A DNA stretch of 64,000 nucleotides from Coprinellus micaceus. Lineage: Eukaryota > Basidiomycota > Agaricomycetes > Agaricales > Psathyrellaceae. The notes below the pieces were generated by a model. That model saw only the letters and a list, made by a program, of their open reading frames with translations. It was not told the origin of the DNA and made no database searches. The stretch lies in the NCBI GenBank assembly GCA_951394405.1, contig OX596344.1:1674001-1738000 (forward strand). The letters run 5' to 3'. Made by a program: the position numbers and the translations under genes. Shown one piece after another: positions 1 to 10,786 of this stretch (positions are counted from its first letter, which is position 1; each line of letters opens with the position of its first letter).

Positions 1-378
1 TGTTGATGAAAGCCACTTGCCCTGCCATTGTGTCTGTGTCGCCGTTTCCTGAAGGCGGGCGCGTTTTGTCGAACACGGCGAACAGAAGCCAGCCTGGGTC
101 TTTGGCGAAATAGGTTCCGACCAGGCCCTCAACGCTCTTGACGTCGGGAAATGGACCCCATCCACCGTTCTGGAAGAGCTCTGGGTAGGGCTGGGCACCA
201 TCGACGAAAGCCCGAGCATGGAGAGATGGCTGGGATATACCCAGGTTAGCCATCCTGAGCGCGTAAACAAGGTGGATAATAATGGACGTACGATGAATGG
301 TACGAGCCTCACTCTGTCGCTCTCCAGAACGGCAGGGACGGGGAAGCAGAAGTTTAAGCTCAACTGAGGGCTTAACAT
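1..378 (-). CDS. GNAT-type N-acetyltransferase, copy 1 (cut by window edge)
   Basis: This is the first of three tandem paralogues. Reading leftwards from the ATG at 378, exon 1 gives a short N-terminus (LNFCFPVP...LESDRVRLVPFI). A GT-AG intron (ending in cccag) follows, and exon 2 reads PSLHARAFVDGAQPYPELF...GWLLFAVFDKTRP, in the same phase as copies 2 and 3. The acetyl-CoA binding half lies beyond the left edge. RimJ/RimL-like GNAT enzymes transfer acetyl groups from acetyl-CoA to amines; the substrate cannot be told here. The intron position is the same in all three copies, so the array arose by duplication of an intron-containing gene. Confidence 0.7.
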   Translation of the reverse strand, partial: MLSPQLSLNFCFPVPAVLESDRVRLVPFIVRPLLSTLFTRSGWLTWVYPSHLSMLGLSSMVPSPTQSSSRTVDGVHFPTSRALRAWSEPISPKTQAGFCSPCSTKRARLQETATQTQWQGKWLSST

Positions 379-545
379 CGCAGTCCTTCGGATAGATGTG
401 AACGCTATTCGCAGCCCTTATATGTCGATATACGAACTATTTATACGTACTGCGCTCAAGATGGCCGTATAAAGCGCAGCGATGGGCACCCCGCTGTCGT
501 GTGGATGTGCTGATCTTTGTGATCTATTGGTTTGGGCGCTTTCCA

Positions 546-1337
546 TTATTTCCTCCTCGCCATCTCCGACTCTACTTTTTCTCGGCCCCCGTTCTCCCAG
601 TCGTCCCAACACAAGCTAAGGATCGCGGTATCCCTGCCCATGCAACCAGCTCTCGGATCTCCCTCCCTCTCAGGTTTTCCATTCCCTGTGTCTGCGGGCT
701 TTCCTACAGGCAAGACCCTATCCCAACGCAATATAGCCTCCATCTGGAAACCCATCCTTTGAGCGAGCCTCAAGCTTCCTTGGTTCAGGTAGTTCGCTTG
801 CCAAACCACCCGCCTCAGGCCCAAGCCCGGAAGTTTTTGGTCGGAGGGGAGGTTAAGACCGTAGCCGATGAGAAGCCCGGCAGCGTTGGATGCAACATGG
901 GTGCGTTGGAAAGGCGGGAGGACGATCACTCCTCCGATCTCGGTGCAAAGGTTGGGTACTGAGGAGTTGAGGTATCCTATTATTCCTGCGAGAGCGCCGG
1001 AGGCCCCACTCTCGTTGGATGACGGCGTAGTCTTGTCGAAGACAGCAAGCAACAGCCAGGCTGGGTCGGCGCGCAGCTTCTCGATGGCTTCGCCCAAGCT
1101 CTCGACATCGGAAAACTCGCCCCAAGGAATGTACCTATAGATCTCCGGGTAAGGGTGCGAGGCCGCGAAATAGGCGGAAAGGTGAAGAGATGGCTATAAT
1201 AAGCCATCGTTAATTTATTGAGCCACTCCATATGGGTGGAGACGCACTATGAATGGCACAAGCTTTACTCGATCGTTCTCCAGCACATCTGGGGCTGGGA
1301 AGCAGAAGTTGAGATCGTAAGGTTCAGCAGTCGACAT
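546..1337 (-). CDS. GNAT-type N-acetyltransferase, copy 2
   Basis: Two exons, 1337-1248 and 1193-546, are separated by a 54-nt intron (GTGCGT...TATAG). The product has about 245 residues and starts MSTAEPYDLNFCFPAPDVLE. The order is an N-terminal strand, PSLHLSAYFAASHPYPEIY, WLLLAVFDKT, a core strand IGYLNS...CTEIGGVIVLPPFQRTHVASNA, and a C-terminal NQGSLRLAQRMGFQMEA segment. The last segment is the hallmark of RimJ/RimL-like GNATs (N..S..+A+K+GF). The gene lies 209 bp upstream (array order) of copy 1 and 260 bp downstream of copy 3, all minus strand. This is the best preserved copy. The family is confident; the substrate is unknown. Confidence 0.78.
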
Positions 1338-1597
1338 GATGGAATGACTCAGAAGAATCCCCTGGATTTCAGGACTACTTATACCCCCGACGGCGCCGGC
1401 CACATGGAGGCTGGAGCCTGCGAAGCAGGAATATGAGTCACTAGATGGTAATCACGCCATCAGACGCTGGGCGCTAAATAAAATCATGAGCGTCAATCAA
1501 AAGGGATCAAAAATCTCTCAGGGGTTTCTCAGGAGCCAAACGAGTCACAAAACTGATATTTGGGTAACACCTATTGGTGGGCGCTGATCATGGTCAT

Positions 1598-2399
1598 TTA
1601 TGCCTTCCTCGCCATCTGTGCCTCTACGTGTGCTCGTCCTCCATTCTCCCAGTCGTCCCAACACAAACCAAGCATTATGCTGTCTCTTCCTAGGCATCCA
1701 GGCCTCGGATCCCCCACTCTCTCGCCCTTCCCATTCCCCACTTCGAGTTCCTTTCCCGCCTGGTATGCCCTCTCCCATCGCCGGATGCCCTCGATCTGGT
1801 ACCCCATCCGTTGAGCGAGTCTTATACTGCCCTGGTTCAAGAAATTCGCCTGCCAAGCGGCCCGCCTCAGGCCCAATCCAGGAAACAAGGGGTCGGAGGG
1901 GAGGTTGAGAGCGTAGTTGAGGAGGAGGCCAACCGCGTTGGAGGCGACGTGGGTGCGTTGGAAGGGCGGGAAGACGGTGACGGCACCGATCTCGATGCAG
2001 AGATTTGCTGGTGAGGCGTTGTTGTACCCCATCACACCTGCGAGAACTCCCAACTCCCCGCTCTCGCTGGATGATGACTTCGTCTTGTCGAAAACTGCGA
2101 ATAAAAGCCATTCCGGGCTTGACCTCATTCTCTCCTCGAAAACATCCCCGAAGCCGTCTGCGTCGGAGAACGGACCCCAAGGAAGATACTTGTAGGTTTC
2201 TGGATAGTGTTGAGTGTTTGCGAAGTAAGTAGAGAGGTGGAATGATGGCCGTAACCAGAATTGTTAGACTCGATATTCGACAAGAGTAGGAATGGGAGCC
2301 TATAGCTACTATGAACGGCACAAGCTTCACTCGGTCGTTCTCTAGCGCGTTCGGTACTGGGAAGCAGAAGTTGACATCGAAAGGCTGAGAGGTCGACAT
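1598..2399 (-). pseudogene. GNAT-type N-acetyltransferase, copy 3, splice acceptor mutated
   Basis: This is the third array member. Exon 1 (2399-2310) reads MSTSQPFDVNFCFPVPNALENDRVKLVPFI and exon 2 (2248-1598) reads PSFHLSTYFANTQHYPE...WLLFAVFDKTKSSSSESG...CIEIGAVTVFPPFQRTHVAS...SIRLAQRMGYQIEG. The coding parts look intact and the donor (GTAGCT) is present. At the position where copies 1 and 2 have AG, this copy has GG (2250-2249). Frame-compatible alternatives are not visible: the upstream AG at about 2270 leads into an in-frame TAA. Unless a cryptic acceptor is used, correct splicing should fail. It may therefore be a recent pseudogene, or the base could be a sequencing error. Confidence 0.6.
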
Positions 2400-2864
2400 G
2401 TCGAGGTGACCACAGTGAAGATTGGGGTCTCGCTATTACTTATATCGTACATTGCGAGAGGTGGCAGCTGTGTGGCCCCTACGAAGACTAATAATGACTC
2501 CAGAATGACTCCTTGCGAACACGAAGATGCCATGACAATCACGCCATTTGACGGGTATCAGTCCGATTCATCGACGCCGCCGCGATTATTTCGCGGAGGC
2601 CTCCTCTGGATTTCGCGTTGAAAAGGCAGGCGAGAACCCCAGGGGCCGAGATACATCACCAATCGGTTCGCCGTCACTAAAAGTTAGTGGGCGCTTAACG
2701 GTGTCTGGGCGTCAATCGATGATCGGCCAGACACAGGCAATTGCAAGGTTACAACAGGGTATATAATTAATCCATGTACAGATCCATGAGCTTACACCAA
2801 ATAAAATGAACACAACACATAGAGCCTCCAGAATTCCCAAAGTCCAATGCAGTACACCCCATTA
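2400..2864. other. Intergenic stretch without a recognisable gene
   Basis: The stretch lies between the 5' end of GNAT copy 3 and the 3' end of the next minus-strand gene. Only short open frames without family resemblance occur. It should hold the promoter of GNAT copy 3, but no clear TATA element was seen. Confidence 0.5.
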
Positions 2865-5006
2865 TCATGAACTTCCTAGGCCGCGTTTTGGAACTGGGAC
2901 AGGTTCACCAATCATCTCCTTCGTTATAGGGCTAATCTTCTCCACTTTCCTCTCCTTCATACCAACCGTCCTCCTCTTCGCCGCCGCAAAAGTCTTCCTT
3001 AGCGCCTTCTTATCCTCCGGCTTCCTCTCCTTCTTCTCCACGCCGACAGCAACAGTCGCTCTCGTCCTCGCAGGCAAGCCTACCAGATTCTTCCCCTCTG
3101 CTAGGCCTAGCTGAGCCAACTTGTCTTTCAAATCGGGCATAGGAGGCGGAGGAGCGGGGAGGTCGGATGGGCGGAAGTTGAGGAGTGCGGGTGAGCTGAG
3201 GTAGCGTCTGTGGAGCTTTCGATGGAGGGAGGCGGGGGCTGGAGAAAGGGGCGGAGGATGGGCAGGAGAGTCGGGTATTGGAGGTGGTGGGGGGAACGAG
3301 ATAGGGCGACTGGACGCTGGTGTAGGGACTGATGTGGAGACTGATGTGAGATGGACCTCCAGGGCGGTCAGTTTGTGAAGGTGGGGTGGGGGTAACGGGA
3401 ATTTGGATGTGATTGAGAGGATGCTCTGTTGAGGTCCGATATGACTTTGGCCAGTCGGGGGCGGGGATGAGGATGGCGTAGAAGGCAGATCCTTGTCCCT
3501 ATCCTTTTCGACCACAGCATTCTTCGCGTCTTCGGTAGAATGCTGCACGTTTGCAACCCCTCCGCTCGGTGCCGCTGGAGTGCCCGCGGCTGGACTCCAA
3601 TATTGAGCCAAGCTATCCTTCAGGTTACTCAGATTGAGAGTGTGAAGACTCAAACCCATGCTCAACGCATCAAGGCTCATCCCTTGTGAATCGGAGGTGG
3701 CCTCTACATCTGCGTCAGCAATGGGAGAGAGAAGTTGGCTTTTCGTCCTCCTCAGTCCGGTAGGAAGGTCGGCCTTCTCGTTCCGAACAGCCGATTGAGC
3801 AGTCATCCGCGAGAGAGCACGACGCAGAGGGGTGAATGTCGGGAGGCTGTTGATGATTACACTCGTGGCTGGCGAAGCTTGACTCATAGCAGAAGGGGGC
3901 ATAGGCGAGCCGGATGCTGAGTTCAAGGACGAGGACCCGGAGGGAGCTCGCTGGTGTCCCCTCTTCGCCTTGAGTTTGCCCCTGATAATGGACACTGGCC
4001 GACGGCGCGTACCAGCAGGCACGGTTTCGTCTCTCCGAATACCTTCATCCCCTGTCGGTGCAAGATGCTGCGCCTTGATCCAGCGGCTGGGATCACCGGT
4101 CTTGGGTGTAGTGCTCCCGTCCTCCTCATCGCTCCCAACTTCGTCTTCCCATACATCATGCACCTCCTCGTCACCAAATCCCTCATCCTCATCTGGATAA
4201 CCCCTGCTTGCTCTCATTCCAGCAATCTCCAAATTCACGACGGGCGAATGCTCCTCTCCACCAAAGACAAGGGATTCCCACGGAATGCCGACACTCGGGC
4301 TGAAAGCCATCGCGAAGCGCCTGTGTTCTTCCCCATCGTCGTCTTTCGCTCCACCCCTCCGTCGGGAATTACCCCGGGCAGCTCGTGGCCGAGGTCGAGG
4401 TCGAGGCCGTGCTTTCGCGCTGGATAAAGGCGTGCGTGGTTTGCCTCTCCGGGCTCTTGCTGAGGCGGGTGTCCGGGCAGAGAAGGGGATCCCAAGACTC
4501 GCACTGGCGGCGGTAGCCACTGCTGGGGTCATCGCCCTTGCACCCGTTAGCGGGTGCTTGGATGACGCAAGGAGGTACGACTCTTGACTGTAGGCGCTCG
4601 CACTTGACAGGGAGGAAGAGGGAGGTTCAATGGATGATGATGCTAGAGGAGCACGAGAACTTGGAGGTACTGAGGCTGTCGAGGAGGAAGCGTTGGATGG
4701 GCCTTGTTCTGCGCTGATGAGTTGCATGGAGGAAGCCTCCGAGGTATCGGAGAGCTGTAGGCGTGATGTATATGTCAGGTCGGACAGCCAGAACATCAGA
4801 GGTTGTGGTCAACGTACTTGGCTATAGCCCTCGACTTCACCGTCTTCCAGCTCTGTTCGGACTCGAAATAGAATCGAGCGCTGCGACATGAGCGGCGCTA
4901 CAGCGAGGCTTAGGCGCTGTGGAGCATTTGGACGGATGATCCCCTTGGTTTGGGGCTCAAAGTCGGGGATAGGAATGAGCGGATACGGAGAACGATAGGT
5001 TGCCAT
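2865..5006 (-). CDS. Hypothetical Ser/Pro-rich disordered protein
   Basis: Two exons, 5006-4818 (MATYRSPYPLIPIPDFEPQ...ELEDGEVEGYSQ) and 4754-2865, join in phase 0 across a 63-nt GT-AG intron, giving 692 residues. The first about 65 residues look folded (RSILFRVRTELEDGEVEGY). The rest is low complexity: Ser/Ala runs, a basic patch rich in R and P (RPRPRPRAARGNSRRRGG), acidic stretches (DEDEGFGDEEVHDVWEDE), poly-Pro runs, and a Lys/Arg-rich C-terminus (KKERKPEDKKALRKTFAAAKRRTVGMKERKVEK). I do not recognise a family. The composition suggests a regulatory or scaffold protein, but that is inference. Confidence 0.65.
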
Positions 5007-5378
5007 GGTCAGTGAGCCAAATGTTCAAGATGCTAGGGCGGTTCGTTTGTAGGTGAGCACTCTGCTTTGGTTATGAGGCCATGCAACGACGAGCTTGAGG
5101 ACGTGGAAGAGAAAGAAGAGTGGTTTGAGGCTTTCGCCGAGGCTGAGCCCACCATTTGGTGATGGTTTGTGTGTGAGGCAAGGAGGGTGCATCATGATCA
5201 TCACAAGATGATGCATCGGAATCACAGCTTCCGCGACGGGCGTCTAAAGCGACCGTTTCGGCTTGAACGAGCATGCGGATCGCGGGAGCTCGGAGCGGGA
5301 GCGCTTTTCACTGTCTATGCTTCATAGATACTTACGTGCAGAGGTAGGGTTTAAACAAAGGGCCATGAGACGTAGTAT
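5007..5378. other. Intergenic, probable promoter of the disordered-protein gene
   Basis: 372 bp between two minus-strand genes. Short open frames here lack support. No TATA box or repeat was seen. Confidence 0.4.
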
Positions 5379-6251
5379 TTAAGGGAACAGCGCCCTCCAG
5401 ACCTCCTCAGCCGACCTACGCTCGTTCGTCTGCCCTTCCACGTTCAAAATCACCCTCTGCAGTAATTTGAGTACCATGTCGGGGGACCGAACCAGTGGAG
5501 AACTCACGTCCAACGCAGAGAGAGCCGCCCAACTCTTCAAGACTCCACTCCTCCTTACATTCATAAGGGCGTCAAAGACACCTCCGTAGCTCCCTCCCTC
5601 AGCTGCCATAGCTCTCGCCGCATCTGCTGCTCCCAGAGTCAGAAACACGACCAACGCGGCCGTGGCCACCACTTCCCTGCTCTTCGGGTCTTCGCCGGAA
5701 TCGGAGTCTTCAAGCTCCAACCCTTGCATAGCAATATGTATGTGATGGAGAGAATCCGTTAAACCTAACCTCGCTGCGAATGATTGCACTAGGGTCGCCT
5801 TCAGCACGGAGCTATCCTCGTTCGCACCCTGCGCGTCATGTTCTTCTTCCTCTTCTACATCCATTTCCGAATCCTCTCTCCGATGCAGCGGAACGGAGAA
5901 TATATCCTCACCAACACGCTCCCCAAACTCCCTCTCGAACACATAAAACACCTCCTCCGGCACATGATCGACGTCATCCACAATCACCACCTCCCTCACA
6001 CCATCATGGTCCAACGCGGCCTGCACCGTCTCCAACACCCTATCCGTCTTCGTCGGCTGGGTTTTTGCTACAACACACGCCGAGAGTGCGAGAGCAGTGG
6101 GGACGGCGGTGGTGTGGTCGTCGATTATGATGCTGGTGATGTCGGATGGGGAGGGGAGGGGGGAGGAGAGAAGCTCGGAGAAGAGGAGGAGGTACTTTTG
6201 AAGGTTTTGGGAGTAGAGGACGTCGGAGGGGGACATTAGTGGGTGGTCCAT
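5379..6251 (-). CDS. Hypothetical protein, 290 residues
   Basis: A single open frame starts at the ATG at 6251; a second Met at residue 6 is an alternative start. The order is an N-terminal amphipathic part (SDVLYSQNLQKYLLLFSELL), a segment IIIDDHTTAVPTALALSACVV, an acidic linker (SEMDVEEEEEHDAQG) near the middle, and an Ala-rich hydrophobic helix (VVATAALVVFLTLGAADAARAMA). A helical C-terminus (DMVLKLLQRVILNVEGQ) ends in WRALFP. I recognise no family. Upstream of the start the next gene is the peptidase, whose 3' end lies 382 bp away. Confidence 0.55.
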   Translation of the reverse strand: MDHPLMSPSDVLYSQNLQKYLLLFSELLSSPLPSPSDITSIIIDDHTTAVPTALALSACVVAKTQPTKTDRVLETVQAALDHDGVREVVIVDDVDHVPEEVFYVFEREFGERVGEDIFSVPLHRREDSEMDVEEEEEHDAQGANEDSSVLKATLVQSFAARLGLTDSLHHIHIAMQGLELEDSDSGEDPKSREVVATAALVVFLTLGAADAARAMAAEGGSYGGVFDALMNVRRSGVLKSWAALSALDVSSPLVRSPDMVLKLLQRVILNVEGQTNERRSAEEVWRALFP

Positions 6252-6633
6252 GGTGAACAGGGGTATAGGAAGTGCAGGGGTAGTCGTTGGGGTTTGAGCA
6301 GGTTTGCAGGGATGTTGGGGTTACATACATGGGTGTCCTGTTTAAAGTGGTGTAGAGATGCAAACCTTAGCTAAACTACGTCACGAGCGTCACCGTGAGG
6401 GGTGGTTGGGGGTCGCTCCCGCTATGAGCACGAACGGGGTCAATGCTGCACAATTTAGGATGTCCGGGCTCGGAGAGGAGGAGAGTCAGTAAACGTGCGA
6501 TGTCATATGAGTAGGTAGTATACAAATGCTTTTAGATTCTTCTCCGCCAAGGAAAACATGCGATAACGCTCCATCCTTCTCCACGGAGGCGAACGACCCG
6601 AGTTCCCTTCCAATACGCGTCGCTTAAAGCCAT

Positions 6634-8429
6634 TTAGGCAACCCCAGAGCACACGCTCTCGACCCACTCGACGTCGCTCCTCACCGTAGTCAAATTCTCG
6701 TACCCCGTATCGGTGATCACAACCACATCCTCGATACGCACACCACCAACGGCCTCGTACCGGGCGAGGACGTCATGGTTGATGTGCTTGGAGTCGCGGA
6801 TGGGCGCAAGGAGGTGGGGAGAGAAGTAGATGCCGGGTTCGACGGTCTGCGAACCCCAAATCAGTGCCATTTAGCCGATCGAGGAAAGGGAAGAAGACGT
6901 ACGACGACCATACCCTCCTCAAGGGGCAACCTCAGCCTCAAGTAGTTGAAGAAACTCTCGTGGTCCGGGCTACTATCGGGGATAGAAGGGTTAACCTTCG
7001 GCTTGCTGGCACTGGGGACGTCGTGGACGTCCAGGCCGAGGGAGTGGCCTACGCCGTGAGGGAAGAAGGCGGCTCCAACACCCGAGGCGAGGATCGCTTC
7101 CTCCGAGTTCCACGAGCCCGAGCCAGGCGAGTTGGGGGACTTGAAGATGCCCAGGCGTTGGAAACCACGGACTAATACGTGGTGGCAGATCGAGTGGATA
7201 CCGTCCCAGTGGAACCCAGGCTTCAGAGCGTCGAAACTCTGCTTCTGCATCTCAAGCACGAGCTCGTAGATCTCCCTAGCCTCTTTGGTGAACTTGCCCC
7301 CGTTGCCTACGGGCATGGTACGCGTGATATCGGCGGCGTAGTTATTCCACTCGCACCCAGCATCGATGAGCAGGACTTGGGGGACGAATTCTTTGGTTTT
7401 GGAGTCGGAGAGGGGGTCCCGGTTCAGGTGGTCGTGCGGCTTGATAGGTCCCCACGCGAAGGCTTTGTCGTTGCAGCAGTAGTGCAGCGTCGAGGCGCGG
7501 GAAGAGGCGGCGACGATGGGCGGGTACGCTTGGTGGATTGACCTAAGCGGCGGGAATGACATCATCTTATTAGCCGCTGTTGCGACCGCCACCCGGAAAT
7601 TAGAATGACGTACCCTTCCCGACGGCAGGACGCGATGAAAATTGCCTCAGCCTCGGCCTCCGTCTCGATGAGCCATTCAGAGGGAAGGAGAGGGCGGTCG
7701 ACGCCCACTTCTTTGCTCGCCTTGATTTTACCCTGTACGGCTTGGCCCAGGACGCGCATGACGGTTTCGTGTGCACGGGAGCTGATTTCATTGGCCTTCC
7801 TGATCAACGCGATCTCGGCTTCGTCTTTGACCAAGCGTGCGCGGTGCAGGGCGGGGAGGAGGTAGGCGTCGGTTACTGCGCTATTGGCCTGCAAGACGAG
7901 GTCGGTGTATTGTGCAGAGAGGGCTGCGAAGAGGGGAGAGTCCTTGGGGAGGGTATGGAAGAGGGCGTCCGGGTAGGCTTTGAGGACGGTCTCGATAGTG
8001 CTAGGAAGCGCTGCGGGGTGGTCGACCCTCGTTGCGTCGAAGAGGCCTGAAGCCTCGGAGAGAGAGGGGGGTGGTATACTCCACATGATATCAGCCAACT
8101 CGGCTTTGGGGATGAATAGATCGAGCTGGGCTTGCTGCTCGAGAGACGTTCCGGCTTGGTAGACTGCGAGGATGAAGGAGGAGGGGACATTGCATCCTGT
8201 GAGGTAGTAGAAGTTGGACTCTTGGCGGAAGATGAGCTCCCTGTCGGTGTCGTTGCGCAATTCTTGAACTCCGCCGGGGACGAGGAGGACCTGGGGCTTG
8301 GTCCGCTCGTTGGCGGGGAGGAGGCCGACGAGGGACTCGAAGGTCTTGGTGACGTGCTTGCGTGCTGTGGAGCGCATTAGCATGGAAATTGGGAGAGTGT
8401 GTATGATACCTACCAGGGAAGGATGCCAT
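6634..8429 (-). CDS. Xaa-Pro aminopeptidase / prolidase (M24B metallopeptidase)
   Basis: Four exons, 8429-8414, 8364-7614, 7542-6903 and 6846-6634, join in consistent phase to 539 residues starting MASFPARKHVTKTFESL. The N-terminal domain (AMP_N) spans about 1-190. The C-terminal pita-bread fold carries the metal ligands expected for M24 enzymes: D316 and D327 (VLLIDAG...NNYAADITRT), H422 (FFPHGVGHSLGLDVHD), E472 (VEPGIYF) and E508 (VRIEDVVV). Such enzymes remove N-terminal residues ahead of proline, or split Xaa-Pro dipeptides, using two Mn/Zn ions, and are mostly cytosolic or mitochondrial. The start sits in a 16-nt first exon, chosen because MASFPARKH matches the family N-terminus. It is divergently paired with RRP42, 134 bp away. 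Confidence 0.88.
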
Positions 8430-8563
8430 TCTGTGCGAGTGGTCAGTGCGAAGGAGAGAGACGCCCGAGCCAGCCAATTAGGATTGGATCTCGAGTGATC
8501 CCACGGTCACGGAGGCGGCTAGATCATTTTCGATCGAACCGGCGCCTACGAGATCTTCTCCCA
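8430..8563. promoter_or_regulatory. Short bidirectional promoter region
   Basis: 134 bp separate the start codons of the divergent peptidase and RRP42 genes, so both promoters and 5' leaders must lie here or overlap. No TATA box is evident. Confidence 0.5.
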
Positions 8564-9778
8564 ATGGCCTCCACAATCTCCAAGGCTGAAAGCGCGTACA
8601 TCCAGGTCGGGCTCTGCAGCGACCCCGCCCAAAGACCCGACGGCCGCACCCTCACAGATTACCGTACGGTGAGCCTGGAGACGGGCACAGCACCTCTCGC
8701 AAACGGTTCAGCGCGTCTGAGCATTGGGAGGAATCCGCATGACAGCAGCGGGGGAACGGAGGTCCTGGCCGCGACTAAGCTCGAGGTGGAGACTATTGAG
8801 GACGGAGGGGAGGATCAGGGGCGCGTGGTGTGCACGGTGACGTGGTGAGTGAATGTGTTTTTGGATTGGGATGCGGTTTATGAACTCAGAACGTATCTAC
8901 CAAGCAAGCTCGCCTGCCGCATATCCTCAGCTTTCGAACAACGCTCTGGAGGACCTGCAGCATGATCTGACGACTATCGTGCATACGACGCTCTCGCACC
9001 CTTCGCTGCACCCAGAGAATCTCAAGATTATCCCAGGAAAGAAGTCGTGGCTGCTCAACCTTGACCTCGTCATCCTGTCGGACGCGGGCAACATTTACGA
9101 CGCCCTGTTCATGGCCGCCAGAGCTGCTCTATACGACACCAAAGTCCCACGCACGCGCTTTGTCGAGTACAAAGCGAAGAAGGCGTCCGCTGGGTCAGGC
9201 GGGAAAGGCGGGGAGGGTATGGATGTCGATGAAACGGCGGGGGAAGGCACAAGCGGGTTCGATACCAGGCAAAGGAAGCACGCGATGGACTTTGAGCTGC
9301 TGGATTACTGGGATGAGGGAGAACCGCTTGATGGCAGACAGAGATGGCCGCTGTGCGTTACTCTGAACCTTGTGCGTTACCTTTTTTTGAGTGGTGTAGA
9401 GCACCTGGTCCATTTTGTTGATATCATGATGATGCCAGGTTCCAGGGGCACACTTCCTGGACGCGACACTGGTCGAAGAAGCTGTCGCAGCTTTGAAGGT
9501 GCTCGTGATATATGGTTTCGAGTCGCCTCAGAGCCCCGTCGTACAGGGAATGCGGATGCTTGGTCCTGGGGAGGTGACCTCCGCGCAACTCAAAACCCTT
9601 CTAAAAGTTCGTATCAGTCCTTCTTTGGTTATCATTCACTCCTGACCGATGAGATTAACACCTCTAGGAAGCGGAAAGTCACGCACGGAATATCTTCAGT
9701 GGCCTTGACAGCAAACTGAAGGAAGAAGACGTCAGGAGGAACCAAAAAGCGTCTGAATTGTTTGAGCAACGGAGATGA
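8564..9778 (+). CDS. RRP42: Exosome complex component RRP42 (EXOSC7-like)
   Basis: Four exons, 8564-8844, 8909-9371, 9439-9606 and 9668-9778, join in phase to 340 residues. The protein is a ring subunit of the RNA exosome with an RNase PH fold; eukaryotic ring subunits are catalytically inactive and hold the channel through which RNA is threaded for 3'-5' decay. Family marks are SKAESAYIQVGL...RPDGRTLTDYR near the start, GSARLSIG, VTCSPAAYPQLS across the first splice, LDLVILSDAGNIYDALFMAARAAL, VTLNLVPGAHFLDATLVEEA across the second, and a short coiled C-terminus (SKLKEEDVRRNQ). A linker AKKASAGSGGKGGEGMDVDE near residues 170-190 is an addition to the core fold. The third splice acceptor choice (GTTCCAGGG) keeps the frame. 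Confidence 0.88.
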
Positions 9779-10786
9779 ATTCGTTTCATGCAATATATCT
9801 GGGCCTTGGCATTCATTTTGCGAAACGAACACCTCTGACTCAAGTTCACAGCAGTATACACATACTGCTTCTGACAATCAATCTCGGTACGGTTCCTTCC
9901 TGGATCAACCATCGAAGAAGTGAGAACCCACTCCATCTAAGTTCACCTCTGAGCGACTGTCACTGTGGTTATCACCCAACCTCGATCATCCTTCTGGTGT
10001 GCACCCTTGCTCAGCGCTCACCACACCGAAGAGCGCGCGATACCTACACCAGGTTGCTTGACACCGATTGCCATCTACAACGCTCCATAGCGCCCATACA
10101 AGAAGCAAGGTGCTTTGACAGTTCAGACTGGGCGTAGACATTGACAATTCATTACTCCGGAATAGTACGGTTGGGTCGGGTTACTTGGGACGCACTTCGA
10201 GTTCAAACTCCTCGGTCAGGCGCCCATCCTCCCCGATGAGGCGATGAGATGGTTGTCACCCCTCCTCGCTCGTGTGATCTGCTATCATCATGCTATCATA
10301 TCACCGCTTCCTCCGCCAAACGAGGTCAACAGATCATTTCTACTCCAAGAGCTGGCGCCTTTTCTTTTTATTCTTAGCCGTATGAAGCTACGTGCGGGCT
10401 GAACCGAGGAGGATAGCCATCTCGCTCCTCCCTTCCTTGGCTACTGTGCATGGCATTACAGAGGATCTGATTCTGCGACTCGGAAAGACCCCGCTGGAAT
10501 GAATGGACGATGAGCTCAGGGCTCGTTTCACCTCCATCACCCGAGTGGGCACTGCGATTGGACCGGTCACATGGCAACCAGCTCAGTCAGTCGGTGTAAA
10601 TCCCTTTTCTTTGCTCCTTTCAAATCCTTGACTTGTATACAAACGTCCTTGACGTAGCTTGGCCCCTCCCCTCCCTTTCCCCCGCCGTCCCGCCGTTTCG
10701 TCGTCCCTCTCTCTCCTTCTCCCTCTCGTTTGGCTTCCTTGTGAAACGCTCTTAGTAATCCCCGGCGGGATACTTACTATTTGACA
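9779..10786. other. Intergenic with pyrimidine-rich promoter tract
   Basis: About 1 kb without a credible gene. The last part (about 10,590-10,745) is strongly C/T-rich, a common feature just upstream of start codons in basidiomycetes, and probably holds the promoter and leader of the next gene. Confidence 0.5.

Noticed and set aside
501..1140. Plus-strand open frames over the GNAT array
   Set aside because: They are antisense shadows of the minus-strand GNAT exons and show no family features.
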